From assembly GCA_002286715.1 (NCBI GenBank), contig NSJX01000002.1, forward strand, positions 978,396 to 1,042,395: a DNA stretch of 64,000 nt, read 5' to 3'. Positions 47,922 to 58,659 of the stretch are shown here, piece by piece. The notes under the pieces were generated by a model. That model was given only the letters and a program-made list of their open reading frames with translations. It did no database searches and had not been told where the DNA came from. The first letter of the stretch is position 1, and each line of letters opens with the position of its first letter. The DNA is from Dentipellis sp. KUC8613 (taxonomy: Eukaryota > Basidiomycota > Agaricomycetes > Russulales > Hericiaceae). A program made the translations under genes and the position numbers.

Positions 47922-48944
47922 ATGAAGTCCATGTTCACCTCCCTCGTTGCCACCGCCCTCTTCGTCGCTGGTGCCCTCGCCCAGACGTTCACCGTCAACA
48001 CCCCGTCCGTACTGTTTTCTTGCAATTTTCTTCGCCGACCCTCATAAGTTTTTTTTTTTTTGCAGCTCGAACGCTGTTGTGTGCCAGCCTCTCCAGATCT
48101 CCTGGAGTGGTGGAAGCGGTGCGTCGAGCTCTGGCCTTGCATTCTGCCTGTACTGACCCGTTTCCATAGGTCCCTTCTTCCTCGTACGTTTCTGCATCAT
48201 TTGGCCACTCACATGTGCTTACGAAATCGACATTACTTTGCCATGCATTTTTAGAGGTGTGTTACTACGTCATAAATTCTCGTGTGGCCCTCGGCTAACT
48301 TTTCTGTAGCGTTCTCCCTGGTGCTGACCCCACTGGCGCCGCTCTCGAGGATTTCGGTCAGGTTAACAGCTCGCCCTTCACATGGCAGGCTGTCAACTTC
48401 CCCCAGGGTGCGTTTCAGCATCTTTGTTACGACTGATGATCAACTCACCTCCTGGGCAGGCACCTCCCTTGGCCTCACCCTCCGTGACTCCCAGGGTAAC
48501 ACCGTGCAGTCCGCTCCCTTCACCGTCAACCCGGGCAGCTCCACTTCCTGCTTGAACGCCAGCGGTTCGTCCTCCGCCGCCGGCTCCACCTCCGCGGGTG
48601 CCTCCAGCGCCGCTTCGAGCTCCTCTGGCGCTTCGTCGGCCGCTCCCTCGACCACCGCTCCGGCCTCCTCCGCCGCTGTCTCGACCCCCGCTTCCTCCGC
48701 CCCGGCGTCGTCGGCCCCGACCAGCTCCCACTCGTCTGTGTCGTCCGCTGGCTCTCCCTCCGGGTCGCAGACTTCGTACGTTGCCATGCTGTTGGTGCGC
48801 GTCCTGTTACTCACGTTTTTTCTCAGGAGCTCTTCCTCTCCCTCTCAGTCCACTAGCGGCAACTCCAGCGGTGCTCTGAGCAACGTCGCCCAGCTCGGTG
48901 CTGCCGGCGTTGTTGGCGCCGTTGTCGCTGCCGTCCTTGCTTAA
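47922..48944 (+). CDS. Ser-rich GPI-anchored Kre9/Knh1-like cell wall protein
   Basis: Secreted surface protein. Signal peptide MKSMFTSLVATALFVAGALA, then a Kre9/Knh1-like N-terminal domain (TFTVNTPSNAVVCQPLQISW, SGGSGPFFLSVLPGADPTG, TSLGLTLRDSQGNTVQS). A long Ser/Ala/Thr/Pro-rich region for O-glycosylation follows, ending in a hydrophobic GPI-type tail (LGAAGVVGAVVAAVLA). The Kre9-like part is cut into very small exons: 48170-48183 (14 nt) and an inferred 2-nt exon AG at 48255-48256 between introns 48184-48254 and 48257-48309. Only with this AG does FFL-S-VLPGAD read in frame. Probably a wall-anchored protein linked to beta-glucan; role inferred from family. Confidence 0.88.
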
Positions 48945-50450
48945 TTTGATAGCCTCCGGTAGAAGCGGTGGTGGACCCTGATCTGACATTGTTGGTTTCG
49001 CTGCAATGCGTGCTGTCTGCGGACTTGTTCACTGGACATTGACATTTTCATCAGCTGACTACCCCGAGCCTGGTCAAGTCGCCCCGCTCATAATTCCCTC
49101 TTTCCGAAGGACTATCCCTTTTGTTATTCTCGTTTTCGTTTGTGCAGACGGCCGTTAATACAAAAGTTTTCCCCTACTCTCCTCCTGCAACGTGACCCTA
49201 TTTTCATCTATCCGACCATGAATCTTGCGGTTCCGCTGTATACCTGCTCTTTTTACCCGTACATTATATTTTGGGTTCGCCTTTTTTTTACGTCTGTTCA
49301 TCCTGGCTTTTTCGTGGTTCTGAGGTTCCCCTGCTGTTGTATGTTATCACCCCCCACGACACACAACGTAGTCTTACGACCCGAATGCACAGGTTTTTAC
49401 GATTTTGGTTCGTCGTGGGCGTGCTGGTGCGTTTGTGTGATCGACGGCATGGCAGTCAGAAGTCTGAGAAGGCAGTCGTAGCACGCGTGCTTCTAGTCTT
49501 CATTGCATTCATGACAGTATCGTACGTGTTTGTACGTATACGTGCAGCGTCCGACAGGACATATGTTGGCCTCGAAGCGCACCCTGGCCCGCCCGTCGCT
49601 GCGGGCGCGACGATCGCAGGGCGTCACAGTAACAGAGCATGATGCATGATGGGCCCTGCAAGACTGGAAATACCTGACGGAGTCTCTTGGCGACAACTAA
49701 CGAGCAACTGCAACTGGGAGAATCACATCTGTCGCGTTGCTGCGCAGAGCGGTCAATCGAGGTGGCGGGCAGCGAATCTGATGCAGCCTGCAGGCCGCAA
49801 GCATATGCACCGCGGCCTTGATTGGCATTTTCGATTCTAGTCCCGTCGTGCATCACATCACGTATTACGCGCATGCGCATGCATGCTTCCAAGTTTCGAC
49901 ACACTCTCTCGAGTGACAGGACGGGAGAAGACATGGTCGGCAAGCCAGATGCCAGATATAGCACACGCGTGTATTTTTGTCGATCGGGCGCGCCGCATTT
50001 GGGTATGCGCGAGCGGCAGCGGGGGGCCCGATTCGATTGCAGATGGGGATGGCCTGGTCGATGGTGCGTGATCATATACGTAGCCTACGATGGGCGCATG
50101 GGGATGCGCACGCGCGCCGCGGGGAATTGCGAGCTTGCGAGGGGGGACGAGATGACGAGCATCCTCCGCGTGTGCGTGCGGTGCCGAGGAAGTATCTGAG
50201 CACTCAGGACTGAGAACTCAGAACCAGGGTTGGCAGCGCGATGTGACAATTCGTCAACCAAGCCTAAGCGGAAGCACGACATGGAGGGCGCCGGCGGAGA
50301 AGCCTCGCGTGTCGGGGCGGGGGCAGTACTGCGCGTGGAGCCACGCGAAGGACATATCCCCCGCCGTCCCTCTTTCGGGGGCTCGGAGCCCGACGAAGGG
50401 CGGGTCCGGTGCATAGCCGGCTGCGCGCTGCATCAGGAAATTCGTTTTGC

Positions 50451-50485
50451 TATGAGCAGGTATGAGCAGGTATGAGCTGCTCATA
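50451..50485. repeat. Short direct repeats plus inverted repeat
   Basis: TATGAGCAGG occurs twice back to back (50451-50470), followed by TATGAGC-T-GCTCATA (50471-50485), a 7-bp inverted repeat with one base between arms. It could be a protein-binding site or chance. Confidence 0.7.
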
Positions 50486-52447
50486 CTGAGCCCTTTTCGA
50501 TCGCACATTACCTGCCTTTTCCGGTAGTTCAGCACTTTCTCGTCCAATGGGAGGCTGTCTTTCGGGCGAAAAGGCCGCCCACCGCATTTGCAATTAGGCT
50601 GCTTTACAGATGTGGGAATCGGATTCCGGATGAGCAGGCACTGGGCAGGTGAATTTGGATGTTGAGTTGTTGGATTTGGCATTGGTGTTGGGCAGGGGCG
50701 GCAAAGTCCGGAGGGCGAATGTTTTGGCGTGGTTAGAGAAGAGAAGGGTCGGACTCAGAGTCGGAGTCGGAATCGGATTTGAGGAAGGGAAGGCGAAGGC
50801 GCAGGGGATCGAATAGGGTGTTGGGTTGAGGATATGCTGTTTTGCAGCGCGATTGGTGAGAGGATTGTGCGATTGTCGTGGTTATTTCATGTCGGAGGCT
50901 GAAGAACACTTTGGGGTTTCTGTGCTTGAAGTCGATGCTGTGAACACGAGGCTTGCATGCGGCGGAGTAAACATAGCATCGAAAGAACGTGCTGCACTGC
51001 GGGGACAGTAGCGGGAGGAAGTGCTGTGGAGCACACACGAAGGGGCGGTACCTTGCGGGGGAGAAGGGGGCCAAAGCGTCCTCGTCAAGGGCATGAGCCA
51101 CGAGCTGCGTGGTGATGCAGAGTTTGCTTGCCAACGAAAGCCAAGCCGTAGGAAGAAGTCGACGGAGCCTTTAGAGCTCGCAGATGCCGTACATATTCAG
51201 GAGATGTCCTTTAGGGTTATAGCTGTAAGGAGAACAGGAAGTGAGGCGATATTGTGAGTCCATCTAGTGTAATAGTGACGTGAGCGTCGGTTTCTTGAAT
51301 TCGAGTGAAGGAGAAAGCTCATCTTCAAGAAAAATCGCTGATTTACGTCGAAATGACAGACGTATGCCTGAGTTCGAGACGCTCTATGGTCTTGGATGGA
51401 CTTACCGAGATTCATAACGCAATCGTACATAGCGCCGCGACACTGGCGTCAATATGCAATTTCCCCAGGCATTACCTCGGGGAAAGGACATCGGGGCCCC
51501 GCAATATCAGAGAAGATTTTGGCTCGCGACCATCGATGATGGGTATCAGCGTTTACGAGCGCCCTAAACTTTAACTTTCCAGGTTCAGGAGAGTGCGGAA
51601 TAACATAGCTGTGTGTAATGCTTGTCGAAGGCAATGGTATTTGAATGGTGAGAAAAAGACACCAGAATGTGTGAGGTTTTCTCGCGGACGGACCATATTC
51701 CCATACTAGAAGAAGCGGGTTGTCAACAGGACGTCATGGCAGTTATCCCACCTTATGTAGAGTAAGAGGTAGGATGAACGATCGGAATCCGGGTCTCCCT
51801 GAATACCCGCAAGAAGCGCAGTGATAGACACGGAAAGTTTGTATGTCGATTGAAAGAGAGCTCAGCAAACACTCACGATGTGCCAATCCTGGCTTCTGCA
51901 ATACGGTTTGTTCCCAATATCAAAGCAGATGCGAGGGCTTCTGGGATGAGAGCGTCCTGGGGAAAACCAGGCTGGACTGCCTGATTCGGACGCGTCGGCT
52001 ATCACGTGGTCGCGTATCCGAGGCGGTTTGATCGATCGCCTCGAGCGCGTCGACGCGCTTGTCTCCCTCGACCACGGTGTAAGTCAAGTCGTTTCTCTTG
52101 TAGTTCGTCTTCTACTGACCTCTGGCCCTTCCAGCTCTTCAGGAGTTTTATACCAGTCTTTGCATAGATGCTTCGAACAAACGTCATGTACGTACACGGA
52201 CACCTGGCGTCGTCGCCACCTATACCCGCGCGTCTCGTGATCCCCCGCTTAACGAGACAAATCGACGAGAAATGTCCGCGCCCCCGTTTCTCGCAAGTCC
52301 GGTCTTTTTCCGCCCCCGCTGCTGGCGCGTCTGACAAGCGCACCGGCTGCCGTTCCTGACCTCGGCGCAGATGCCTACCCCACATTTCGAAGCGAAGCTC
52401 GGCATCAGTGCGCACCTGAGAACTGGGATCCCGCGCACGCGCTCGTG

Positions 52448-52454
52448 TATATAG
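52448..52454 (+). promoter_or_regulatory. TATA box of the sugar transporter gene
   Basis: TATATAG lies 118 nt before ATG 52566, followed by a C-rich leader. Confidence 0.55.
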
Positions 52455-52565
52455 CGCACGCGGCCGCGCGCGGGCACGCCGAGCGTCATACCTGTATATT
52501 CCCCTCCCCCACCCCGCCCCGCCCCCCGCCGCTACTCGCCGCCCCGCTGCGCTGGCTTTCAGGGA

Positions 52566-55152
52566 ATGGCCGTCCCGGAGTGGACCATCGCCGACTTCAT
52601 CCACAGAGGCCCCTGGTGGCGGAACCGCGGTGAGTCGGCCTGCGTCCATAAATCACCTGCGTTTTGAGACTGACACGTCGGACATCGATAGGCATCTTAT
52701 TCTTGAACATATATTTAATTTTGCCTCTATTTACCGCCATTACGAACGGGTTTGATTCGTCGTTGGTCAATGGTGAGCCCCCCCGCACGCATGCGCTTTG
52801 AGATAGACTGAACATATGTGCAATAGGCTTGCAGATTCTTCCTGCATGGCAGGATGAGTTCCATCACCCAAAAGGCACTTCATTAGGTGCGTCCTTACAC
52901 CCACTCTCATCGCCTCTACGCAGCTCACAAGTGAATAAACAGGCCTCATCAACTCGGCGCAGATGATCGGCGGTCTCGTCGTATGTGCATCTGACGCCTC
53001 TCACGCTCTTCATACTTATTTGACCGCTAGGGCCTCCCCTTTACGCCATTCTGTTCTGACTGGTTCGGTCGACGCGCAACATTATTCATCGGCTCTGTCG
53101 TCATGCTAGCAGGAGTCGGGACGCAGAGCACCGCTACCACAGTAGCACGGTTCGTGGGCGCCCGTGTGCTGAGTGCGTAGCCCGCACAACACTATTATAT
53201 TCACCATACTAACTGGTCCATACAGTCGGGTTCGGCTTGACATTCGGAACCAACGCCGCGCCGCTGCTAATTACAGAGCTCGCCTATCCCACCCAGGCAA
53301 GCACCCTTTCCTTCTGCAAAAGATGCGCAGCGCAGATGCTTAAAAGTCTCACAGCGCGCCAAGCTGACGTCGTTCTACAACTCCTCGTGGTACTTCGGAA
53401 GCATCGTCGGTGAGTTGCTGTCCAGGAAGCCGGTCATGCGCGTCTGAGTCCGACGCTCGAAATAGCGGCGTGGGCGTGCTTCGGCGCATTCAATGATGCG
53501 CCCAACTCGATCTGGTCGTGGCGAGTCCCGACGCTTATCCAGGCGCTGGGGCCGTTCATGCAGATGTGTCTTATTTGGTATGTTCCATTGCGACCATTTA
53601 AGATTAGTTTTGAAATACCTTTGTCGTGTAGGTTCATCCCGGAGAGCCCTCGATGGTTGATTCACACGGGACGAGTAAGAGGCTTCACCTATGTTTCGAC
53701 GAGACGGGACTAAGGGAGACTTCTGGCATACAGGAAGGACAGGCCGCTCGTGTACTCGCACGCTTCCACGCCAACGGCTTCGACGAGCGCGACCCGCTCG
53801 TCGTGTTCGAGATGGCCCAAATCCGCCATGCGCTGAAGATGGAGAAGGAGACGTCCAAGACGACCTCCTTCTATTCCTTGTTCGGCACGCCTGGGAACAG
53901 GAAGCGGATGAGGCTCATCATCGGGATTGCTATGTTCTCCCAGTGGAGGTGCGTCCCGCCTGCTCGTCACTGATGCCGGCCTTCTCACTCATGGTATTTT
54001 GTATTTAGCGGAAACGGTCTTGTATCTTATTACATCAACCTTGTCCTCGAGGGCGTCGGTATCTCGAGTACTTCGACTAAGGCAGCCATCAATGGTGGTC
54101 TGCAGGTATGAACCAGTCTCTCATCAAGCTCGTTCAAACATTGAACATGCCTCCACAGATATGGAACCTTGCTGCTGCTCTCACTGGTGCATTCCTCGTA
54201 GATAAGCTTGGACGCAGAACACTCTTCATAACATCGAACGCAGGCATGCTTATCAGTGCGTCCCCTCCCTCCCCGGGTCGCATTCAGTGTCTCACCTGTC
54301 TGCTATTTAGCTTTCTCCATGTGGACCCTCACAACGGCGCTGTTCAACACTCTGCACATAACAGCTGCCGCAAAAGGTGAGCCCCCCCTCCTCGGTTTGA
54401 AGGCATATACTAACTGAAGTTCGTTTGACAGCCACCATCCCATTCATTTTCCTGTTTTATCTGTTCTATGACATTGCATATACTCCGATGCTTGTTGTTT
54501 ATACTCTTGAGATCCTCCCCTACGCCATCCGAGCTAAGGGTTTTGCTATCATGGTACGTCCTATCTCTGTCATCTGTCATGACCAGCTCGACTGACGTCT
54601 GTCGACAGAATTTGACTGTATCTCTCACCCTGGCTTTCAATCAATTTGTCAACCCCTGGGCGCTGGACGGAATTGGCTGGAAATATGTAAGGACCGCTCA
54701 ACTCCCTCTGACACTTCGTGAGCTGACGCACAAGACAGTATCTCGTGTACTGCGGATTCCTGGCTTTCGAGCTAATTTTTGTAATATTCCTCGTCATCGA
54801 GACCAAAGGTACTCTTACACCCCTCTTTGCTCCGGGACTGCCTCTGACCACCACGATCACAGGCTACACGCTCGAAGAAACAGCCGCGCTCTTCGACGGC
54901 GAAGAAAAGCCCGCCGAAATCGAGCAGCGGGGCGGCGAGGCGGCGACAGTGAGCATGAGCCGCGGCGCGATCGGCAGCACGCCCTCGCCCATCTACGACC
55001 CGCCGGAAAAGCCGTTCGCCGTGGTCGAGTCCTACGAGCTGCGCGACACGGGGTCGACGAGCGAGATGGACCGCTGGGACCAGGGCCGGGGACAGGAGCT
55101 GGAGCTGGATCTGGATCACGAACAATATCACGGCGAGTTCAGGGTGTTGTAA
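52566..55152 (+). CDS. MFS sugar transporter (lactose-permease-like)
   Basis: Plasma-membrane sugar/H+ symporter of the major facilitator superfamily, about 540 residues with 12 helices. Signatures: FTAITNGFDSSLVNGLQILP in helix 1, SDWFGRRATLF between helices 2 and 3, WRVPTLIQALGP and PESPRWLI before the central loop, QWSGNGLVSYYINLVL (sugar-pathway helix 7), VDKLGRRTLF between helices 8 and 9, and VIETKGYTLEE after helix 12. The C-terminal tail is long and acidic. About fourteen introns; the one at 53297-53354 uses a GC donor (CAG-GCAAGC), since no GT donor keeps the frame. It converges with an alpha-amylase gene 160 bp away, suggesting joint use of starch-derived sugars. Exact sugar not predictable. 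Confidence 0.9.
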
Positions 55153-55311
55153 GTAGTAGTATTACGGAAGCTGTATTTTTATGGGATGTCGTCGTAATGC
55201 CATTTATCAGTAACCAAGCAACTCCGTGAACGCGTCATAGATGGGTAGTAAGTAGTCGGATGTAGATGTGGGTGCGGGTGACAGGCACGAGTGACAATGC
55301 GCATGCGGGGC

Positions 55312-57851
55312 TCAGCTGGCGGTGGTGCTATCTGCGGGGACCCACACTTGCAGAGAGCCGGGCTCGCACCAGAATGCGCCCCAGCCGCCAGGCGCGATTT
55401 CGACATGACCGCCAGTCTTGAACGAGCTGACGAAGATGGTGCCCGCGTACCTCTGTGATGCATGAGTTCGAGTTCGGGGATCATTGCTATTCGAAGAAAC
55501 TCACTGCGCCGACATTCATTCGTATCCCGAGCAGGGGGTGGTGGGCGCTACTGGTCATCACTTTAGCATGGAGGTCATTGCATAGTCAGATCAAAGTGGC
55601 GACGTACTGGTCTTTCGGCGCATTTGAGACCACCACTGCGCAGCCCGGGTGTTTAGAGTCGCCCATGCGCGCAAAGCCGATGTAGTGCCGGTCTTGGAAA
55701 TAATCCTTCAGATCCCCGAACGCGAACCGCTTTCGAGCATTTAGTAGTATGCGCAACCCCTGCGCTACGGACTCGTGATAGCATTCACGGTTAGGGTATA
55801 AGTCACCGTAGAACACACAGCTAGATATTGCCCAATATGATGAGCAAAAAACAGTGCAAATGAAGGAGTGATACTGACGGGTGTCCTTCGCCGCGCAAAA
55901 GAATGAGAGCGTATGCCTGAAGCTTGAAGTTGACGTCGACCTATGTATCCTGAGTTACAGCCTTGCACGGTCAATTACGGCGAGAGTAATGCTTACCCAG
56001 CTCTCCAAAGACTGGCCGATTTGCTGTTTCAGGAAGTCACAGTCAGTCGTGATAAGGAGGTTGAATAAATATATTTACTGTGCTGTGAAGAAGAGAAGTC
56101 AGTCAGCATTGGAAGCCAATCGTTCAGGAATCGCTAACTGACTCGTGATTATCTACAAAGGTCACAGCGTCTCCGGGACTACTCTTGAGTAGAGTAGCGT
56201 GCAGGATGTTCCGCAGGTCGTAATCAGGGCCCCGCTTGCTTGCCTGGTGGAGGTTGTCATGTAGCGGTACATCGAAAAATGATACCTTTCGTGATGGTTA
56301 GTAGATACAAGTTTTGTAGGATCGTCATATGGACACACCTGGCCCTGGAACGCTTGGACGTAGGATTGGAGGAGTTTCACGCTAAAGAACGTCAGCGCAG
56401 GCAGCTGAAGGTCATGAGAACGTCACGTACTTCGCCGACCAGAATTCCGCGACAGCAAAGGAACGTGCCCGACCAGGAAGGCTGCGAACATGTTTCACCT
56501 GCGCAAAATTTAGTGTGACCACTGATAAATACTATGTCTGACGCACCCAGCCAAGGAGAAACTTTCTGTCGATATGTTTGATTGCGTCGAGACGGAAGCC
56601 AGTTGCACCTGTAGTCTTTGCTGATTTTAGTGGAGCGACTTTGATTGCACAGTGAACAACAGACATCCAACACCCAAGTAGCCCATGCATACAAATCTCT
56701 CTGAACCTCTGGGTTCGAGTGGTCGATCTGGAGCGACGGGTAAGAATCTGGTCGCACGGCAGTGGGAAGATACTTACGTCCGCTCCAAGTAGATAATCGT
56801 AATTGCCAAGCTCATCCACGACATTCCGAGACCAGCCCGGGTGGGTATCACTGAATATCCGGTATACGCCTTGAGTCTTAGTCTGATGATCCCAATCAAG
56901 GCCTATTTCAATGAGTCGGCGTGCCATTAATTATGAATAAGTAAATTAGACTCACCGGTGAAATGTTTATGGTTCCATCGCATGCTGCTATACTGCTACC
57001 TCGTCAGTATAATCAACGCCGAGTATGTCGTATGTTCATACCTTGCCTCCCCTCCCAGGGAAATTGAAGACTGTCCATCCCTAAACAATGTCATGACCCC
57101 GACTTTACCCAATGAATAAATAGACGAACCTCTATCCGCATTGGAGGCCCAAGCTCTGCGAGACGATTTGACGGGTCGACAGGGACGGCAGAGAAGGTCT
57201 CAGTAGCGTCGGCGCCCATTTTATGCTGCATCGATGATGCGTGACCGGATATCCAAGATATGAGGCGCGGAAGACCTACGTTCAAAACTGCATCCAGTAT
57301 GATGTCGATTCCGTGTTGCTTCGCAACCTTTACTGCTTGGACAAGTTCGTCTTTGGTGCCCCATCTCGTTCTGACTGTACCTTTCTGGTCGAATTCTCCT
57401 AGGTCCCACTAGCAAAACGTCAGCGTTTCAAAGGACCCGACAATAGTGTGTCATACCAGGTCATACGCGTCATAACCTTGGCCATTCTGTGCCGCGCAAT
57501 GAGTATACTATCGGGTTATGTTCGACTCATTTACCTTGCTCGTTGCTTTGAAAGCCGGAGGGAGCCATACTTGTGTGATACCAAGCTCCGCAAGGGCTGG
57601 GATTTCCGTCTCAAGATGCTTCCACCAGGACATATCTGGATGTGCGCTCTCCCAAGTAAAGAATTGAAGCTAAAGAAAAGAAAAAATACAGCCATTCACG
57701 GGATGCTCATCATGATGAATCTAGTATTTACCATCACAGGGTTCTCAGTATTGGCCTTTGGACCTAGGTCCATCCCAGCCAGGGCATTTGGCCCACGTGG
57801 GGTCCCGAAGGCACTCTGGATTCGCTGGAGAAATCCATGGAAAATGTTCAT
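55312..57851 (-). CDS. Intracellular-type GH13 alpha-amylase
   Basis: Alpha-amylase resembling the liquefying bacterial type and fungal GH13_5 enzymes. The start MNIFHGFLQRIQSAFG has no signal peptide, so it is probably cytosolic. Motifs: LQFFTWESAHPDMSWW, GITQVWLPPAFKATS, GQNGQGYDAYDLWDLGEFDQ, ILDAVLNHKMGADATE, GFRLDAIKHIDR with the nucleophile Asp, AVAEFW with the acid Glu, FVDNHDTQIGQSLES with the third Asp, and HPCVFYGDLY. The DT of NHDTQ depends on a 4-nt exon CACA (56079-56082) between introns 56083-56142 and 56024-56078. Histoplasma-type GH13_5 enzymes act in cell wall alpha-glucan synthesis, an alternative to starch breakdown. Many short introns; C-terminus WVPADSTTAS. Confidence 0.9.
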
Positions 57852-58659
57852 AACGTCCGAACGACGTGAAGTATATTAGATCAGGAGAGATAGATGCCTT
57901 GTGTCCAGAAAGAGTAGAGATGTCGCTGCTCACTCAAGCAGCTTGGGTATCACTTGCGACGAGAGACCTCGCCGTACGGTGGAGAGCTGGCAAGCGCATT
58001 GCTCCAACTTAAGCGCCTGCTAAATTTGGGATAGTTTCAATCTCCGCCTCAAAAGTCATTTATAAGGAACGCGCCGCGCAATTTTCTTTTCTCACCGTTA
58101 CAGTCACCGCATCGTCGTCGTGTATCTTCGCCAGCGTTCAGCTGGAGTCCGGTGCACGTACTCGACGTTGTTCAAGTGGTGTCTCAGACCGAAATGCCTC
58201 CTTAATCGCTCCAATCACACATATCCTACGTCGATGTGGAGTTTCATGATGTGGCAACATGTCTTTCGCTACCTTACGAGCTTGCAATGGAATCAATTAG
58301 CCTTTCTTGTTGTCTGCAACGACTTTTGTGTCAAGAGCAAATTCGACGCGACCGATAAGAAATCCAGTGACAATTGTGCGTGGAGCAGGCAGTTAGAAGA
58401 CTGACAACGAAAGTGTGTTATGTTCAGAAATTAGATGACAGCGGACGGGAACTGCTGAGTACAGCACCATCTCATACAAGAAACAATAACGAAATCAAAC
58501 GCAAGCGATGGCACCGGTATGAGCACCCTTGCTACCCTTTGCTAAACGTGCGCGAAGTACTCCTTCCCCCAAAAAGCGACCTTTGTGGCACTGATCTGGA
58601 ATCCTTGATCGGAGACAATTCTCGCGGAATATCCAGCCCATCTCCCGTCTAGACGGATC
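57852..58659. other. Intergenic region upstream of the amylase
   Basis: Amylase promoter on the left; possible 3' extension of the coiled-coil gene on the right (58542-58659, see that gene). A plus-strand open frame near 58120 lacks an ATG start and is not called. Confidence 0.55.
58058..58064 (-). promoter_or_regulatory. TATA-like element of the amylase gene
   Basis: TATAAAT on the minus strand, about 207 nt before ATG 57851; rather far, so tentative. Confidence 0.35.

Larger units (their letters stand above)
48945..52565. other. Gene-poor region of about 3.6 kb
   Basis: No gene called. The first ~250 bp are T-rich 3' UTR-like sequence. Open frames near 49500-50080 and 50250-50690 (minus) and 50730-51130 (minus, no ATG start) show no motif, splice pattern or family. 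A short direct/inverted repeat lies at 50451-50485. The sequence near 49865-49885 alternates purine and pyrimidine (GCATGCGCATGCATGC). The right end carries the sugar transporter promoter. Confidence 0.55.

Noticed and set aside
50254..50682. Minus-strand open frame in the gene-poor region
   Set aside because: No family resemblance, no plausible start context and no adjoining exons.
50733..51134. Minus-strand open frame ending in Ser-Asp repeats
   Set aside because: It lacks an ATG start; the SDSDSDS tail comes from a short simple repeat.
48945..52565. Hidden transposon in the 3.6-kb empty stretch
   Set aside because: No transposase, reverse transcriptase, long terminal repeats or target-site duplication seen by eye.
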